The position numbers and the translations under genes were made by a program. The notes beneath the pieces were generated by a model. That model worked only from the letters and a program-made list of their open reading frames with translations, did no database searches and had not been told where the DNA came from. Shown here piece after piece: positions 1-5,518 of a stretch of 6,403 nucleotides of DNA; within the stretch, counting starts at the first letter, position 1, and each line of letters begins with the position of its first letter. Source of the DNA: an uncultured Hyphomonadaceae bacterium (GTDB taxonomy: Bacteria > Pseudomonadota > Alphaproteobacteria > Caulobacterales > Hyphomonadaceae); contig CALLCD010000024.1 in the NCBI GenBank assembly GCA_938049795.1, positions 1-6,403 of the forward strand, in the 5' to 3' direction.

Positions 1-776
1 GCCAGATTCTGCCGTGCCAGCGCTCCCATTGCGTTCGCGCACGCCTCAAGGCTCGGAAATTCAAAGCTCGCATAGTCGGCATGTTCCGGCGTCGGGATTA
101 GCCGCAATGTCGCCTCCGCCTTATGGCCAAGCGCACCCGCATCGCCCAAGAACAGCCCCGTTAGATCGGGCCCGAAAGAGCGCCAAAACGGCTTGCCGCC
201 CTCGGTCCCGCTCGTCCCTGTACGCACAAGTGTCCCATCGGCGAGCACCACGCTCAGCGCGTTCACACTGTTGGCCGAGGTGCCATAGATGCCAGCGCCA
301 AAAAATGCATTGTTCTGCGAAAGACTGCCGCCGATCGTCGCCTTGATTCCCGAGAGCGGTCCCCAAAACGGCGTGCGCAGTCCGAGCGGCTTAAGCGCCT
401 CATAGAGTGTCTTCCACGTGCAGCCCGCCTCGACGGTGACATACATGTCCTCCGCATTGATCTCGACAATTTTGTCCAGCCGCGAAAAATCGAGCACACC
501 CACGCCCGCCCGGTCCGGCGCATAGCCGCCCGTATAGGACATGCCGCCCCCGCGCGGGTTCAGCGCAATGCCATGCTCGCTCGCAATCCGCACGGTCTGG
601 CACAATTGATCAACGCTCGCGGGCGCGGCCACAAATTCTGCCGTCATCCCTTTGGCCCAGACATCTTGGCTCATCAATTCGCGTTCAGCGAGGCCGGTTC
701 GCAAGCCCTCTCCCCCGAGAATTTGGCGCAATATCTCCAGCACATTCGGCGCGGTCTGTATGTGATCGTCTGGCAT
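1..776 (-). CDS. FAD-binding oxidoreductase, GlcD/glycolate-oxidase type, partial (N-terminal 258 codons)
   Basis: The reading frame runs leftward from ATG 774-776 and leaves the window without a stop, so only the N-terminal part is present. The start is supported by GGAG five bases upstream (minus-strand GGAGACGCTATG). The protein begins MPDDHIQTAPNVLEILRQIL. Residues about 47-230 look like the FAD-binding type 4 (PCMH) domain of FAD/FMN-dependent dehydrogenases: a glycine-rich pyrophosphate-binding loop NPRGGGMSYTGG at about 73-84, TIGGSLSQNNAF at about 147-158, and GDAGALGHKAEATLRLIPTP at about 211-230, the usual end of the first FAD subdomain. No His lies in the Gly-rich loop, so FAD is probably held non-covalently. 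Family members oxidise 2-hydroxy acids, alcohols or amines; the substrate-binding C-terminal half is missing, so the substrate is unknown. It lies 85 bases downstream of the GntR gene on the same strand, with its own candidate operator in the gap. Confidence 0.88.
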   Translation of the reverse strand, partial: MPDDHIQTAPNVLEILRQILGGEGLRTGLAERELMSQDVWAKGMTAEFVAAPASVDQLCQTVRIASEHGIALNPRGGGMSYTGGYAPDRAGVGVLDFSRLDKIVEINAEDMYVTVEAGCTWKTLYEALKPLGLRTPFWGPLSGIKATIGGSLSQNNAFFGAGIYGTSANSVNALSVVLADGTLVRTGTSGTEGGKPFWRSFGPDLTGLFLGDAGALGHKAEATLRLIPTPEHADYASFEFPSLEACANAMGALARQNL

Positions 777-822
777 AGCGTCTCCAACTCTTCCGCAGTG
801 TTACAGGTTTTGCGGCTCCCTT

Positions 823-838
823 AAAAGATATATCATTT
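823..838. promoter_or_regulatory. Candidate GntR operator, copy 1 (upstream of FAD oxidoreductase gene)
   Basis: The 85-base gap 777-861 holds AAAAGATATATCATTT, whose reverse complement is AAATGATATATCTTTT. The core GATATATC (827-834) is self-complementary, and the dyad extends to 819-842 with only two mismatched base pairs. Related 16-mers occur in the two other intergenic regions of the window. On the minus strand the core also forms a TGATATATC element that could be part of an extended -10 for the FAD gene; no good -35 is visible. Binding by the GntR protein is inferred from position and symmetry only. Confidence 0.5.
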
Positions 839-861
839 AGGGCTGGAAAGGCGAGCAGAAA

Positions 862-1653
862 TTATGTGTCGTCTGTCCAATCTTCGGTGGAGTTGCGATT
901 GAGGTTCATGTGATACTCGAACCTGTCGGCGCGATAATGGGCCGTAATGTCCTGAACGGGGCGGTGGGCGGCATTGCGCATGATGCGGTGAATGCGCAAA
1001 AGCGGTGCACCCGTGGCAACACCCAGCATTGCAGCAACCGCAGGCTCGGCCGCAGTTGCGGTAATCGTCTGCTCGGCGGCCGTTGGTTTGTGACCAGCTT
1101 TCTCGAGCAGCGCGATCAGCGATTGGGAGACGAGTTCGCGGTCGTCATAAGCATTGGCAATGTCTTCGGGAATGTGTGTTGTCAGGTAGGAAAATGGCTC
1201 GCCTTCAAGCTTTCTGAGCCGGACGATACGCTGGACCAGCATGTTTTTGCGCATTTCCAGCGCCTCGGCCAAATCTTGAGACGGCGCAATCATTGAGCAA
1301 TCCAGCAGATTCACATCCGTTTTCAGCCCCATTTGTTTCAAGCCATCAATCAGATTCTCGAAACTGCCTTTCACCGTCGGAGCGGCCGCATCAAACGTGA
1401 CCACCGTTCCGCGCCCGCGCCGGCGATGGACAAGTCCCGACATGGCCAACTCATTGAGCGCCCGCTTGACCGTAATCCGCGATACGCCCAGCATTTGGGT
1501 GAGCTCCTGTTCGGCGGGCAAGCGGACATTCGTCCCCAGTTTCCCGCTCTCGATTTGCGTCTTGAGCAGCGTATATATCTGACGGTAAAGCGGTTCGCTC
1601 GCCGTCTCGTCCAGTTGCGTGGGCGTCAGGTTCAGATCGGCATCGGTCAACAT
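862..1653 (-). CDS. GntR-family transcriptional regulator with UTRA ligand domain (HutC subfamily)
   Basis: The product is 263 aa, normal for HutC/UTRA regulators. Residues about 20-86 form the GntR winged helix-turn-helix: EPLYRQIYTLLKTQIESGKL, then LPAEQELTQMLGVSRITVKRALNELAMSGLVHRRRGRGTVV, matching the family pattern LPsEreLa..lgVSR.TVr.AL..L...Gli.r..GrGTfV closely. Residues about 104-250 fit the UTRA effector domain (FSYLTTHIPEDIA, APLLRIHRIMRN, VQDITAHYRADRFEY). The start at 1653 follows AAAGGA with an eight-base spacer. UTRA proteins usually repress catabolic operons and are released by a small metabolite; the ligand here is unknown. The gene is divergent from the nitrilase-like gene, and a candidate operator overlaps its own ribosome-binding site, which suggests autoregulation. 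It is the best candidate for local control of the cluster, together with the GbsR-type gene at the right edge. Confidence 0.95.
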   Translation of the reverse strand: MLTDADLNLTPTQLDETASEPLYRQIYTLLKTQIESGKLGTNVRLPAEQELTQMLGVSRITVKRALNELAMSGLVHRRRGRGTVVTFDAAAPTVKGSFENLIDGLKQMGLKTDVNLLDCSMIAPSQDLAEALEMRKNMLVQRIVRLRKLEGEPFSYLTTHIPEDIANAYDDRELVSQSLIALLEKAGHKPTAAEQTITATAAEPAVAAMLGVATGAPLLRIHRIMRNAAHRPVQDITAHYRADRFEYHMNLNRNSTEDWTDDT

Positions 1654-1667
1654 TTGATATATCCTTT
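1652..1667. promoter_or_regulatory. Candidate GntR operator, copy 2 (gntR / nitrilase-like divergent region)
   Basis: ATTTGATATATCCTTT on the plus strand contains the self-complementary core GATATATC (1656-1663). It overlaps the ribosome-binding site and the first two bases of the start codon of the GntR gene, and lies about 40 bases upstream of the TATAAT box of the divergent nitrilase-like gene. This is the usual place for an autoregulatory site shared by divergent genes. Part of the match to copy 3 (AAAGGA on the minus strand) doubles here as the Shine-Dalgarno, so that part could be coincidental; the GATATATC core cannot be explained that way. Confidence 0.5.
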
Positions 1668-1701
1668 TGCGCTACACCTCGCAGCACGTTACTGTGCGGA
1701 C

Positions 1702-1707
1702 TATAAT
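1702..1707 (+). promoter_or_regulatory. Probable -10 box of the nitrilase-like gene
   Basis: A perfect TATAAT lies 24 bases before the ATG at 1732, which would start the mRNA near 1714 and leave a leader of about 18 bases. No convincing -35 is present at 16-18 bases spacing (TCGCAG at 1679-1684 is poor), so the promoter may need an activator. A short interrupted dyad, CGCA at 1680-1683 and TGCG at 1695-1698, sits in the -35 area. The Shine-Dalgarno GGGGAGG at 1719-1725, six bases before ATG, fixes the start codon. Confidence 0.5.
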
Positions 1708-1731
1708 CTCTATCGGCTGGGGAGGCCAGAT

Positions 1732-2760
1732 ATGATCCATTCTTACATAGCATTAGGCTTGCAGACGGCGTGCCATGCGGTCAATTCACTAGGCCCTGAA
1801 GAGGCCCGCCCAGCAATTCTGCGCAACATTGCCCGAATCGGGACACAAATTTCCGGCGCGAAAAAATTCCTCGGCAGCGACCTTAAACTCGTCGTCCTGC
1901 CGGAATATTCCGTTACCAGTTTCCCATGGGGCGAGGACGCCAAAACATGGCAAGCCAAAGCCGCCTTCGCTATGGACGGCCCCGAATATGACGCCTTCGC
2001 AAAGATCGCCCAGACCGAGAACATCTACCTCGCCGGCAACCATTATGAGCGCGACCCGCTTTTCCCCGCGCTTTACTTTCAAGCGTCCACCATTTTCGCC
2101 CCGAACGGTAACACACTCCTGCGCTATCGGCGTCTGATCTCCATGTTCGCGCCGTCGCCGTTTGATGTCTGGGAGGCGTATCTTGACGCCTATGGCATGG
2201 ACGGTGTCTTCCCCGTCGCTGACACAGAGATTGGCCGGCTTGCCGCCATTGCGTCCGAAGAAATCCTCTACCCCGAAATCGCCCGCGCCCATGTCGCACG
2301 CGGCGCCGAAGTCCTCGTTCATTCGACCAGCGAAGTGTCCAGCCCCGAAGCCACACCAAAATCCATCACCCGCCGTGCCCGCGCTGTCGAGAACATGGCC
2401 TATGTCGTCGCCGCAAATTCCGGCGGCATTCATGGCATCGACATCCCCGCAAGTTCGACCGATGGTGGCTCCGAGATCGTAGACTATAAAGGCCATTTGC
2501 TCGCGCGCACGGGCGGAGGCGAAACCATAAACGCCAATGGTGCCATCAACATTGCCGCCTTGCGCGCCTATCGCCGCCGCCCAGGGATGGGCAACCTCTT
2601 GTCGCGGCACCCGATGGACCTCTGGGCGCAAAGCTATACCGGACAAATCGGCGCCGAACGCTCCGGCCTTGGCGACGGCACGGCTGCGCCCGCCCGCGAC
2701 CATTACGTCGCCAGACAAGCCCGCATCATCGAAAAACTCGACAAGGCAGGCCTGATCTAG
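1732..2760 (+). CDS. Nitrilase-superfamily (carbon-nitrogen hydrolase) protein with altered catalytic triad
   Basis: The product is 342 aa. The ATG at 1732 is chosen because GGGGAGG lies six bases upstream; the open frame continues further upstream only as antisense of the GntR gene. Nitrilase-fold landmarks are clear: Glu58 in LKLVVLPEYS, YRRLISMF at 132-139, IASEEILYPEIARAHVARGAEVLVHSTSE from about 173, and the C-terminal block RRARAVENMAYVVAANSGGIHG. Active family members use a Glu-Lys-Cys triad to hydrolyse nitriles, amides or carbamoyl groups. Aligned by motif with aliphatic amidases (YRK and ICDDGNYPE), the Lys position is Arg134 (CGT) and the nucleophile position is Ser175 (TCC, 2254-2256). 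It may therefore be a non-catalytic relative, a serine variant, or a member of a subfamily with different chemistry. It converges on the five-gene operon and is divergent from the GntR gene, so it is probably co-regulated with them. Fold assignment is firm; activity is uncertain. Confidence 0.9.
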   Translation: MIHSYIALGLQTACHAVNSLGPEEARPAILRNIARIGTQISGAKKFLGSDLKLVVLPEYSVTSFPWGEDAKTWQAKAAFAMDGPEYDAFAKIAQTENIYLAGNHYERDPLFPALYFQASTIFAPNGNTLLRYRRLISMFAPSPFDVWEAYLDAYGMDGVFPVADTEIGRLAAIASEEILYPEIARAHVARGAEVLVHSTSEVSSPEATPKSITRRARAVENMAYVVAANSGGIHGIDIPASSTDGGSEIVDYKGHLLARTGGGETINANGAINIAALRAYRRRPGMGNLLSRHPMDLWAQSYTGQIGAERSGLGDGTAAPARDHYVARQARIIEKLDKAGLI

Positions 2761-2764
2761 CCTT
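2743..2764. terminator. Weak hairpin at the convergent gene ends (possible bidirectional terminator)
   Basis: AAGGC at 2743-2747 can pair with GCCTT at 2760-2764 across a 12-base loop. It covers the stop codons of both the nitrilase-like gene and the convergent YciI-like gene. The stem is only five pairs and no T-run follows on either strand, so it is a poor intrinsic terminator. It is recorded because no other termination signal exists between the two convergent transcription units. Confidence 0.15.
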
Positions 2765-3134
2765 TGATCTGCGCGAGCAGGGCTTCAGGGCTTTCCCAGA
2801 TCTTGCCGCCAATGTATTGGCCGATGGAATTGGTCAGTTCCTTATACTCGACGCTGCCATAAAGCCCGCACGTCAGATAAGGATCGCCCGCCATCAGCGC
2901 TTTGCAATCCTCCAGACTGTCAGCCAGAACCAGAAACACCGAGCCAACCAGCGCCGTCTTTCCCGGTTCGCGGATCGGACCGGCGGTCACATAGCGCTGC
3001 CAATGTTCCTCGACATGGTTCAAATGCCCAACCATATGGTCCAGCCGGAGATGGTCCGTGTCCGGCGCATCCGTGCAGATCACAAGATAACAGGTCTGCC
3101 CAAGCCGTTCGACCCTTTGTGGTTTCGTGCTCAT
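2757..3134 (-). CDS. YciI-like (YCII-related domain) protein, last gene of the operon
   Basis: The product is 125 aa from ATG 3132-3134 (MSTKPQRVERLGQTCYLV). AGGAG lies seven bases upstream, and the ATG overlaps the stop of the preceding gene as ATGA, so this start is preferred over the in-frame ATG 45 bases upstream. The pattern fits the YciI/DGPF ferredoxin-like alpha-beta fold: strand CYLVICTD, a helix with HxxH (His37, His40), TAGPI at about 50-54, FLVLADSLEDCKALMAGDPY with Asp84-Pro-Tyr, then GLYGSVEYKEL. The family has a conserved His/Asp pair, and some members act as small lyases or dehalogenase-like enzymes in ring degradation; most have no known function. Its place at the end of a hydrolase operon suggests a late or auxiliary step. 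Its stop shares the palindrome CTAG with the stop of the convergent nitrilase-like gene. Confidence 0.85.
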   Translation of the reverse strand: MSTKPQRVERLGQTCYLVICTDAPDTDHLRLDHMVGHLNHVEEHWQRYVTAGPIREPGKTALVGSVFLVLADSLEDCKALMAGDPYLTCGLYGSVEYKELTNSIGQYIGGKIWESPEALLAQIKG

Positions 3135-4042
3135 ACCGTCGCTCCTTGAAAAGCTTGAATACTGTCTGTGGCCGTACACATTTCGAGGCCATCCATCTCG
3201 GACAGCGCCCCCAGAATGCGCCGAACCGCGTGAATGCGAAACGGCTGGCCCGCCACATAGGGCGTCATCGTAAATGCAAAGGCGGATGCGCCCTCGATCT
3301 CATACCGGCTCACCTGATAGCGCGCCGCCTCGATAATCTGATCCGCCCACGCGTCTTCGGATTGCGAGCGATCAATCAGCAGCTTGAAATCCCCAAGCTC
3401 GCCCAGATGCGGCAAAGTCCAGACCGGCCCGTTCTTGGTCGCAAACGCCATTGGCCGCTGATCCGCCTCCCAGTCCAGACAGCTCGTAAAGCCCGCCTCA
3501 GCCAGAAGCTCCAGCGTGCGATAACTCTCATTGCGGGCCGGGCTCATCCAAGATGTTGCCTCCGGAAACGCAGCCCGCACCCGCCCAATCAGGGCGCGCT
3601 CATCGACCTCGGACAATCCATCATGATGGATATGCGCCGTAGACAGACCATGCGCGACCACTTCATGCCCGCCCTTACGCACAGCCTCGATCAGCGGCGG
3701 ATACCGCTCGGCCACCTGCGCGTTGACCGCAAAACTCGCAGACACGCCCGCTGCCGCAAGCTCGCGAAGCAGCCGATAGGCCCCCACGCGATTGCCATAA
3801 TCCCGCGTCGAATAATGCCGGAAATCCGGATAGGGCGTCTTCATTGCGCCGGGATGCTTGAATGGCGTCGCCGGCGGGTTCAGCGGAAAAAACTCAAGCG
3901 GAACAATGATCGTGACCAGACATTTCGCCCCGGACGCAAGCTGCAAAGCCGCCCGCCGATCAGCCGGTTCCCAACCATAATGCGGATTGTCCATCCCATG
4001 CTTGCGATGCGGATATGTCAGATAATCAGGTGGCAGGGGCAT
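3131..4042 (-). CDS. NodB-fold (polysaccharide deacetylase superfamily, PuuE-like) protein B
   Basis: The product is 303 aa. It starts at ATG 4040-4042 with GGAG seven bases upstream, inside the last 17 bases of the preceding hydrolase gene, and ends in an ATGA overlap with the YciI-like gene. NodB-like landmarks: strand CLVTIIVPLEFFPLN (about 41-55), YGNRVGAYRLLRELAAAGVSASFAVN (82-107), YPPLIEAVRKGGHEVVAHG with His131, SWMSPARNESYRTLELLAEAGF (164-185), and TMTPYVAGQPFR (258-269). The metal-binding Asp-Asp of classical deacetylases (TFDDG) is absent from the first strand, and the second His of the H-x3-x4-H motif is not evident. That resembles the metal-independent allantoinase PuuE rather than sugar deacetylases. 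The C-terminal His of the family (LH in protein A) is Thr260 here. A cyclic amide or ureide substrate is inferred; catalysis is less sure than for protein A. Confidence 0.85.
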   Translation of the reverse strand: MPLPPDYLTYPHRKHGMDNPHYGWEPADRRAALQLASGAKCLVTIIVPLEFFPLNPPATPFKHPGAMKTPYPDFRHYSTRDYGNRVGAYRLLRELAAAGVSASFAVNAQVAERYPPLIEAVRKGGHEVVAHGLSTAHIHHDGLSEVDERALIGRVRAAFPEATSWMSPARNESYRTLELLAEAGFTSCLDWEADQRPMAFATKNGPVWTLPHLGELGDFKLLIDRSQSEDAWADQIIEAARYQVSRYEIEGASAFAFTMTPYVAGQPFRIHAVRRILGALSEMDGLEMCTATDSIQAFQGATV

Positions 4043-4583
4043 CGGTTTGCTCCTTAAACTTTATATCTGCGCATGGCATGACTTTGCCGAAAGCCTGTGC
4101 CCAGAGTGCTTCATGATGTTGCGCAATTTGATCAGCACTTAGCAACGCCGTATCGAAGGTGGCATGGGCGTCTTTTGCGACAATAATATCATAACCGCGA
4201 TCTGCCGCTGTTCGAATGCCCGTATCAACGCAAAATTCAGTTTGCATTCCACAGATAACGAGCTTTGTGATTTCAAGTTCAGTCAAGACTTGTTCGAGCC
4301 CTGTCTCCGCGAACATGCCGCACCGTGTCTTGGCGACGATATGATCGCTTGGCAGGGGTGCAATTTGATCTGAAATCTGATGCCCTGCTGACCCTTTTTC
4401 CAGCGGGTGACCAGCACCGCCGTGATGCTGGATATATATGACATGGCTACCTGCCGAGCGCGCGCGTTTTGCGAGGGTGTTGATATTGTTCAGCAGATCG
4501 GCGTGACTAACGGGGCCGAATCCCTGGAAGTCGAACATGCCTTGTTGGACATCTATGATGACGAGAGCGGTACGATTGTTCAT
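4026..4583 (-). CDS. Isochorismatase-family cysteine hydrolase (small, 185 aa)
   Basis: The start is ATG 4581-4583, overlapping the upstream gene's stop as ATGA. No canonical Shine-Dalgarno lies at normal distance (GGGAGG is about 15 bases away), so translation is probably coupled. An in-frame extension to 4697 carries no domain sequence and is rejected. The full catalytic set is present: Asp11 in ALVIIDVQQGMFDF, Lys85 in HIVAKTRCGMF, and Cys118 in LVICGMQTEFCVDTGIRTA. The 33-residue Lys-Cys spacing and the residue blocks are standard. Members of this fold hydrolyse amides or carbamoyl groups (nicotinamidase, ureidoacrylate hydrolase, biuret hydrolase, carbamoylsarcosine amidase) through a Cys thioester. 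The exact substrate is unknown. By my count the gene is about 51% G+C, against about 63% in most of the next gene, so it may have been added to the operon later. Its 3' end overlaps the next start by 17 bases. Confidence 0.93.
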   Translation of the reverse strand: MNNRTALVIIDVQQGMFDFQGFGPVSHADLLNNINTLAKRARSAGSHVIYIQHHGGAGHPLEKGSAGHQISDQIAPLPSDHIVAKTRCGMFAETGLEQVLTELEITKLVICGMQTEFCVDTGIRTAADRGYDIIVAKDAHATFDTALLSADQIAQHHEALWAQAFGKVMPCADIKFKEQTDAPAT

Positions 4584-5518
4584 GGCGCAAACCCCGTGCC
4601 TCCCGTCGCAACGCCGCGCGCGTCTATATCGGCGAGCGTCTGATCCCAATAATTCGCGCGATAATATTTGGCAATCTCCGCGCCCGTTGCAAACCACACA
4701 TCATCCCTGTGCGAACAAATATGCTTCAATATCTCTTCAAATGGACCGAGCCGGTGCGGTTGGCTCACAAGATACGCATGCAGTGGAATACACATCACCG
4801 TCCCCGACCGCGCGCCTTCTTCGAGCAGCTGATCAAAATGCCGGATCAGAACCTCCGTATACCGCGCCGGCGACCAGCCTTGGACCGAATATGCAATCAC
4901 ATCATTGACCTCGAGCGAATAGGGCATCGAGACAAGCTTGCCCGTTTTGGTCTTGATCGGCTGTGGCTGGTCATCTTGAAACAGATCGCACGTGTACCAG
5001 AAATCATTCTCGGCAATCAGGTCCAGCGTCTGCTCGGTATGGGTCAGGGCAGGGGCCAGATAGCCGCGTATCCGCTCGCCCGTTGCGCGCTCAACCGTTT
5101 CTCTACTGTCTTTCAGAACGGCCAGTTCCTGCTCGGGTGACATGCCATAGGAATAGCGCGTATTGTAGATTCCGTGCGAGAAAAACTCCCATTTGCGCGC
5201 CGCCACCGCTTCGATAATTTCGGGGTGATGGTCCACCAGTCCAATCGACAGCGAGATCGACCCGCGCAGATCATATTTGTCGAGCAGACCCATGAGCCGC
5301 CAATGGCCCACCGTATTGCCCCAGCTACGTTGCGAATAAGCGACAACATCCGGATTGCCCCGCGGCCAGGGCTGACGCTGGGCATTCGGCGGCGGGGTAA
5401 ACTCGTAATATTCGATGTTCGGCGCAATCCAGAAAGCCAGCTTCTTGCCGTCCGGCCAGACAAGTTTCGGGCGTCCCTCATAGGGCCAGAAATCATAAAG
5501 GTTCGGATCCGCGTGCAT
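4580..5518 (-). CDS. NodB-fold (polysaccharide deacetylase superfamily, PuuE-like) hydrolase A
   Basis: The product is 312 aa. The ATG at 5516-5518 shares one base with the upstream TAA (TAATG), and the gene ends in ATGA with the small cysteine hydrolase. Landmarks in order: LYDFWPYEGRPKLVWPDGKKLAFWIAPNIEYYEF (7-40), RSWGNTVGHWRLMGLLDKYDL (64-84), KWEFFSHGIYNTRYSYG with His115, YLAPALTHTEQTLDLIAEN (153-171), SMPYSLEVND (197-206), and VMCIPLHAYLVSQPHR with His247 and His255. The first strand carries NIEYYEF where classical deacetylases have TFDDG, and the second metal His is missing. This agrees with PuuE-like cofactor-free allantoinases that open cyclic ureides. It pairs with the cysteine hydrolase encoded just upstream, which suggests ring opening by this protein and removal of the freed carbamoyl or amide group by its neighbour. 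True chitin or peptidoglycan deacetylation is unlikely: no signal peptide and no metal motif. Confidence 0.88.
   Translation of the reverse strand: MHADPNLYDFWPYEGRPKLVWPDGKKLAFWIAPNIEYYEFTPPPNAQRQPWPRGNPDVVAYSQRSWGNTVGHWRLMGLLDKYDLRGSISLSIGLVDHHPEIIEAVAARKWEFFSHGIYNTRYSYGMSPEQELAVLKDSRETVERATGERIRGYLAPALTHTEQTLDLIAENDFWYTCDLFQDDQPQPIKTKTGKLVSMPYSLEVNDVIAYSVQGWSPARYTEVLIRHFDQLLEEGARSGTVMCIPLHAYLVSQPHRLGPFEEILKHICSHRDDVWFATGAEIAKYYRANYWDQTLADIDARGVATGGTGFAP

Noticed and set aside
1571..1580. GTATATATCT inside the GntR gene as a fourth operator copy
   Set aside because: It encodes the conserved YRQIYTLLK region and its flanks do not match the three intergenic copies.
1333..1731. In-frame upstream extension of the nitrilase-like protein by 133 codons
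   Set aside because: It is antisense to the well-supported GntR gene, shows no domain pattern, and a strong Shine-Dalgarno (GGGGAGG) sits just before the ATG at 1732.
1789..2718. A 309-codon open frame on the minus strand opposite the nitrilase-like gene
   Set aside because: The plus-strand frame has clear nitrilase motifs; the opposite frame has no recognisable domain and arises from the GC-rich codon pattern.
3119..4057. A 312-codon open frame on the plus strand opposite NodB-like protein B
   Set aside because: Its Arg-, Pro- and His-rich translation has no domain features, while the minus-strand frame has NodB landmarks, a Shine-Dalgarno and operon overlaps.
4430..4440. GGATATATATG, similar to the candidate operator core
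   Set aside because: It is inside the cysteine hydrolase coding sequence (encoding part of VIYIQHH), lacks the flanking TTT block and does not have the GATATATC core in the right context.
4584..4697. N-terminal extension of the small cysteine hydrolase to an ATG at 4697
   Set aside because: The extra 38 residues are basic and featureless, lie inside the upstream gene, and the fold starts right after the ATG at 4583, which is in an ATGA overlap.
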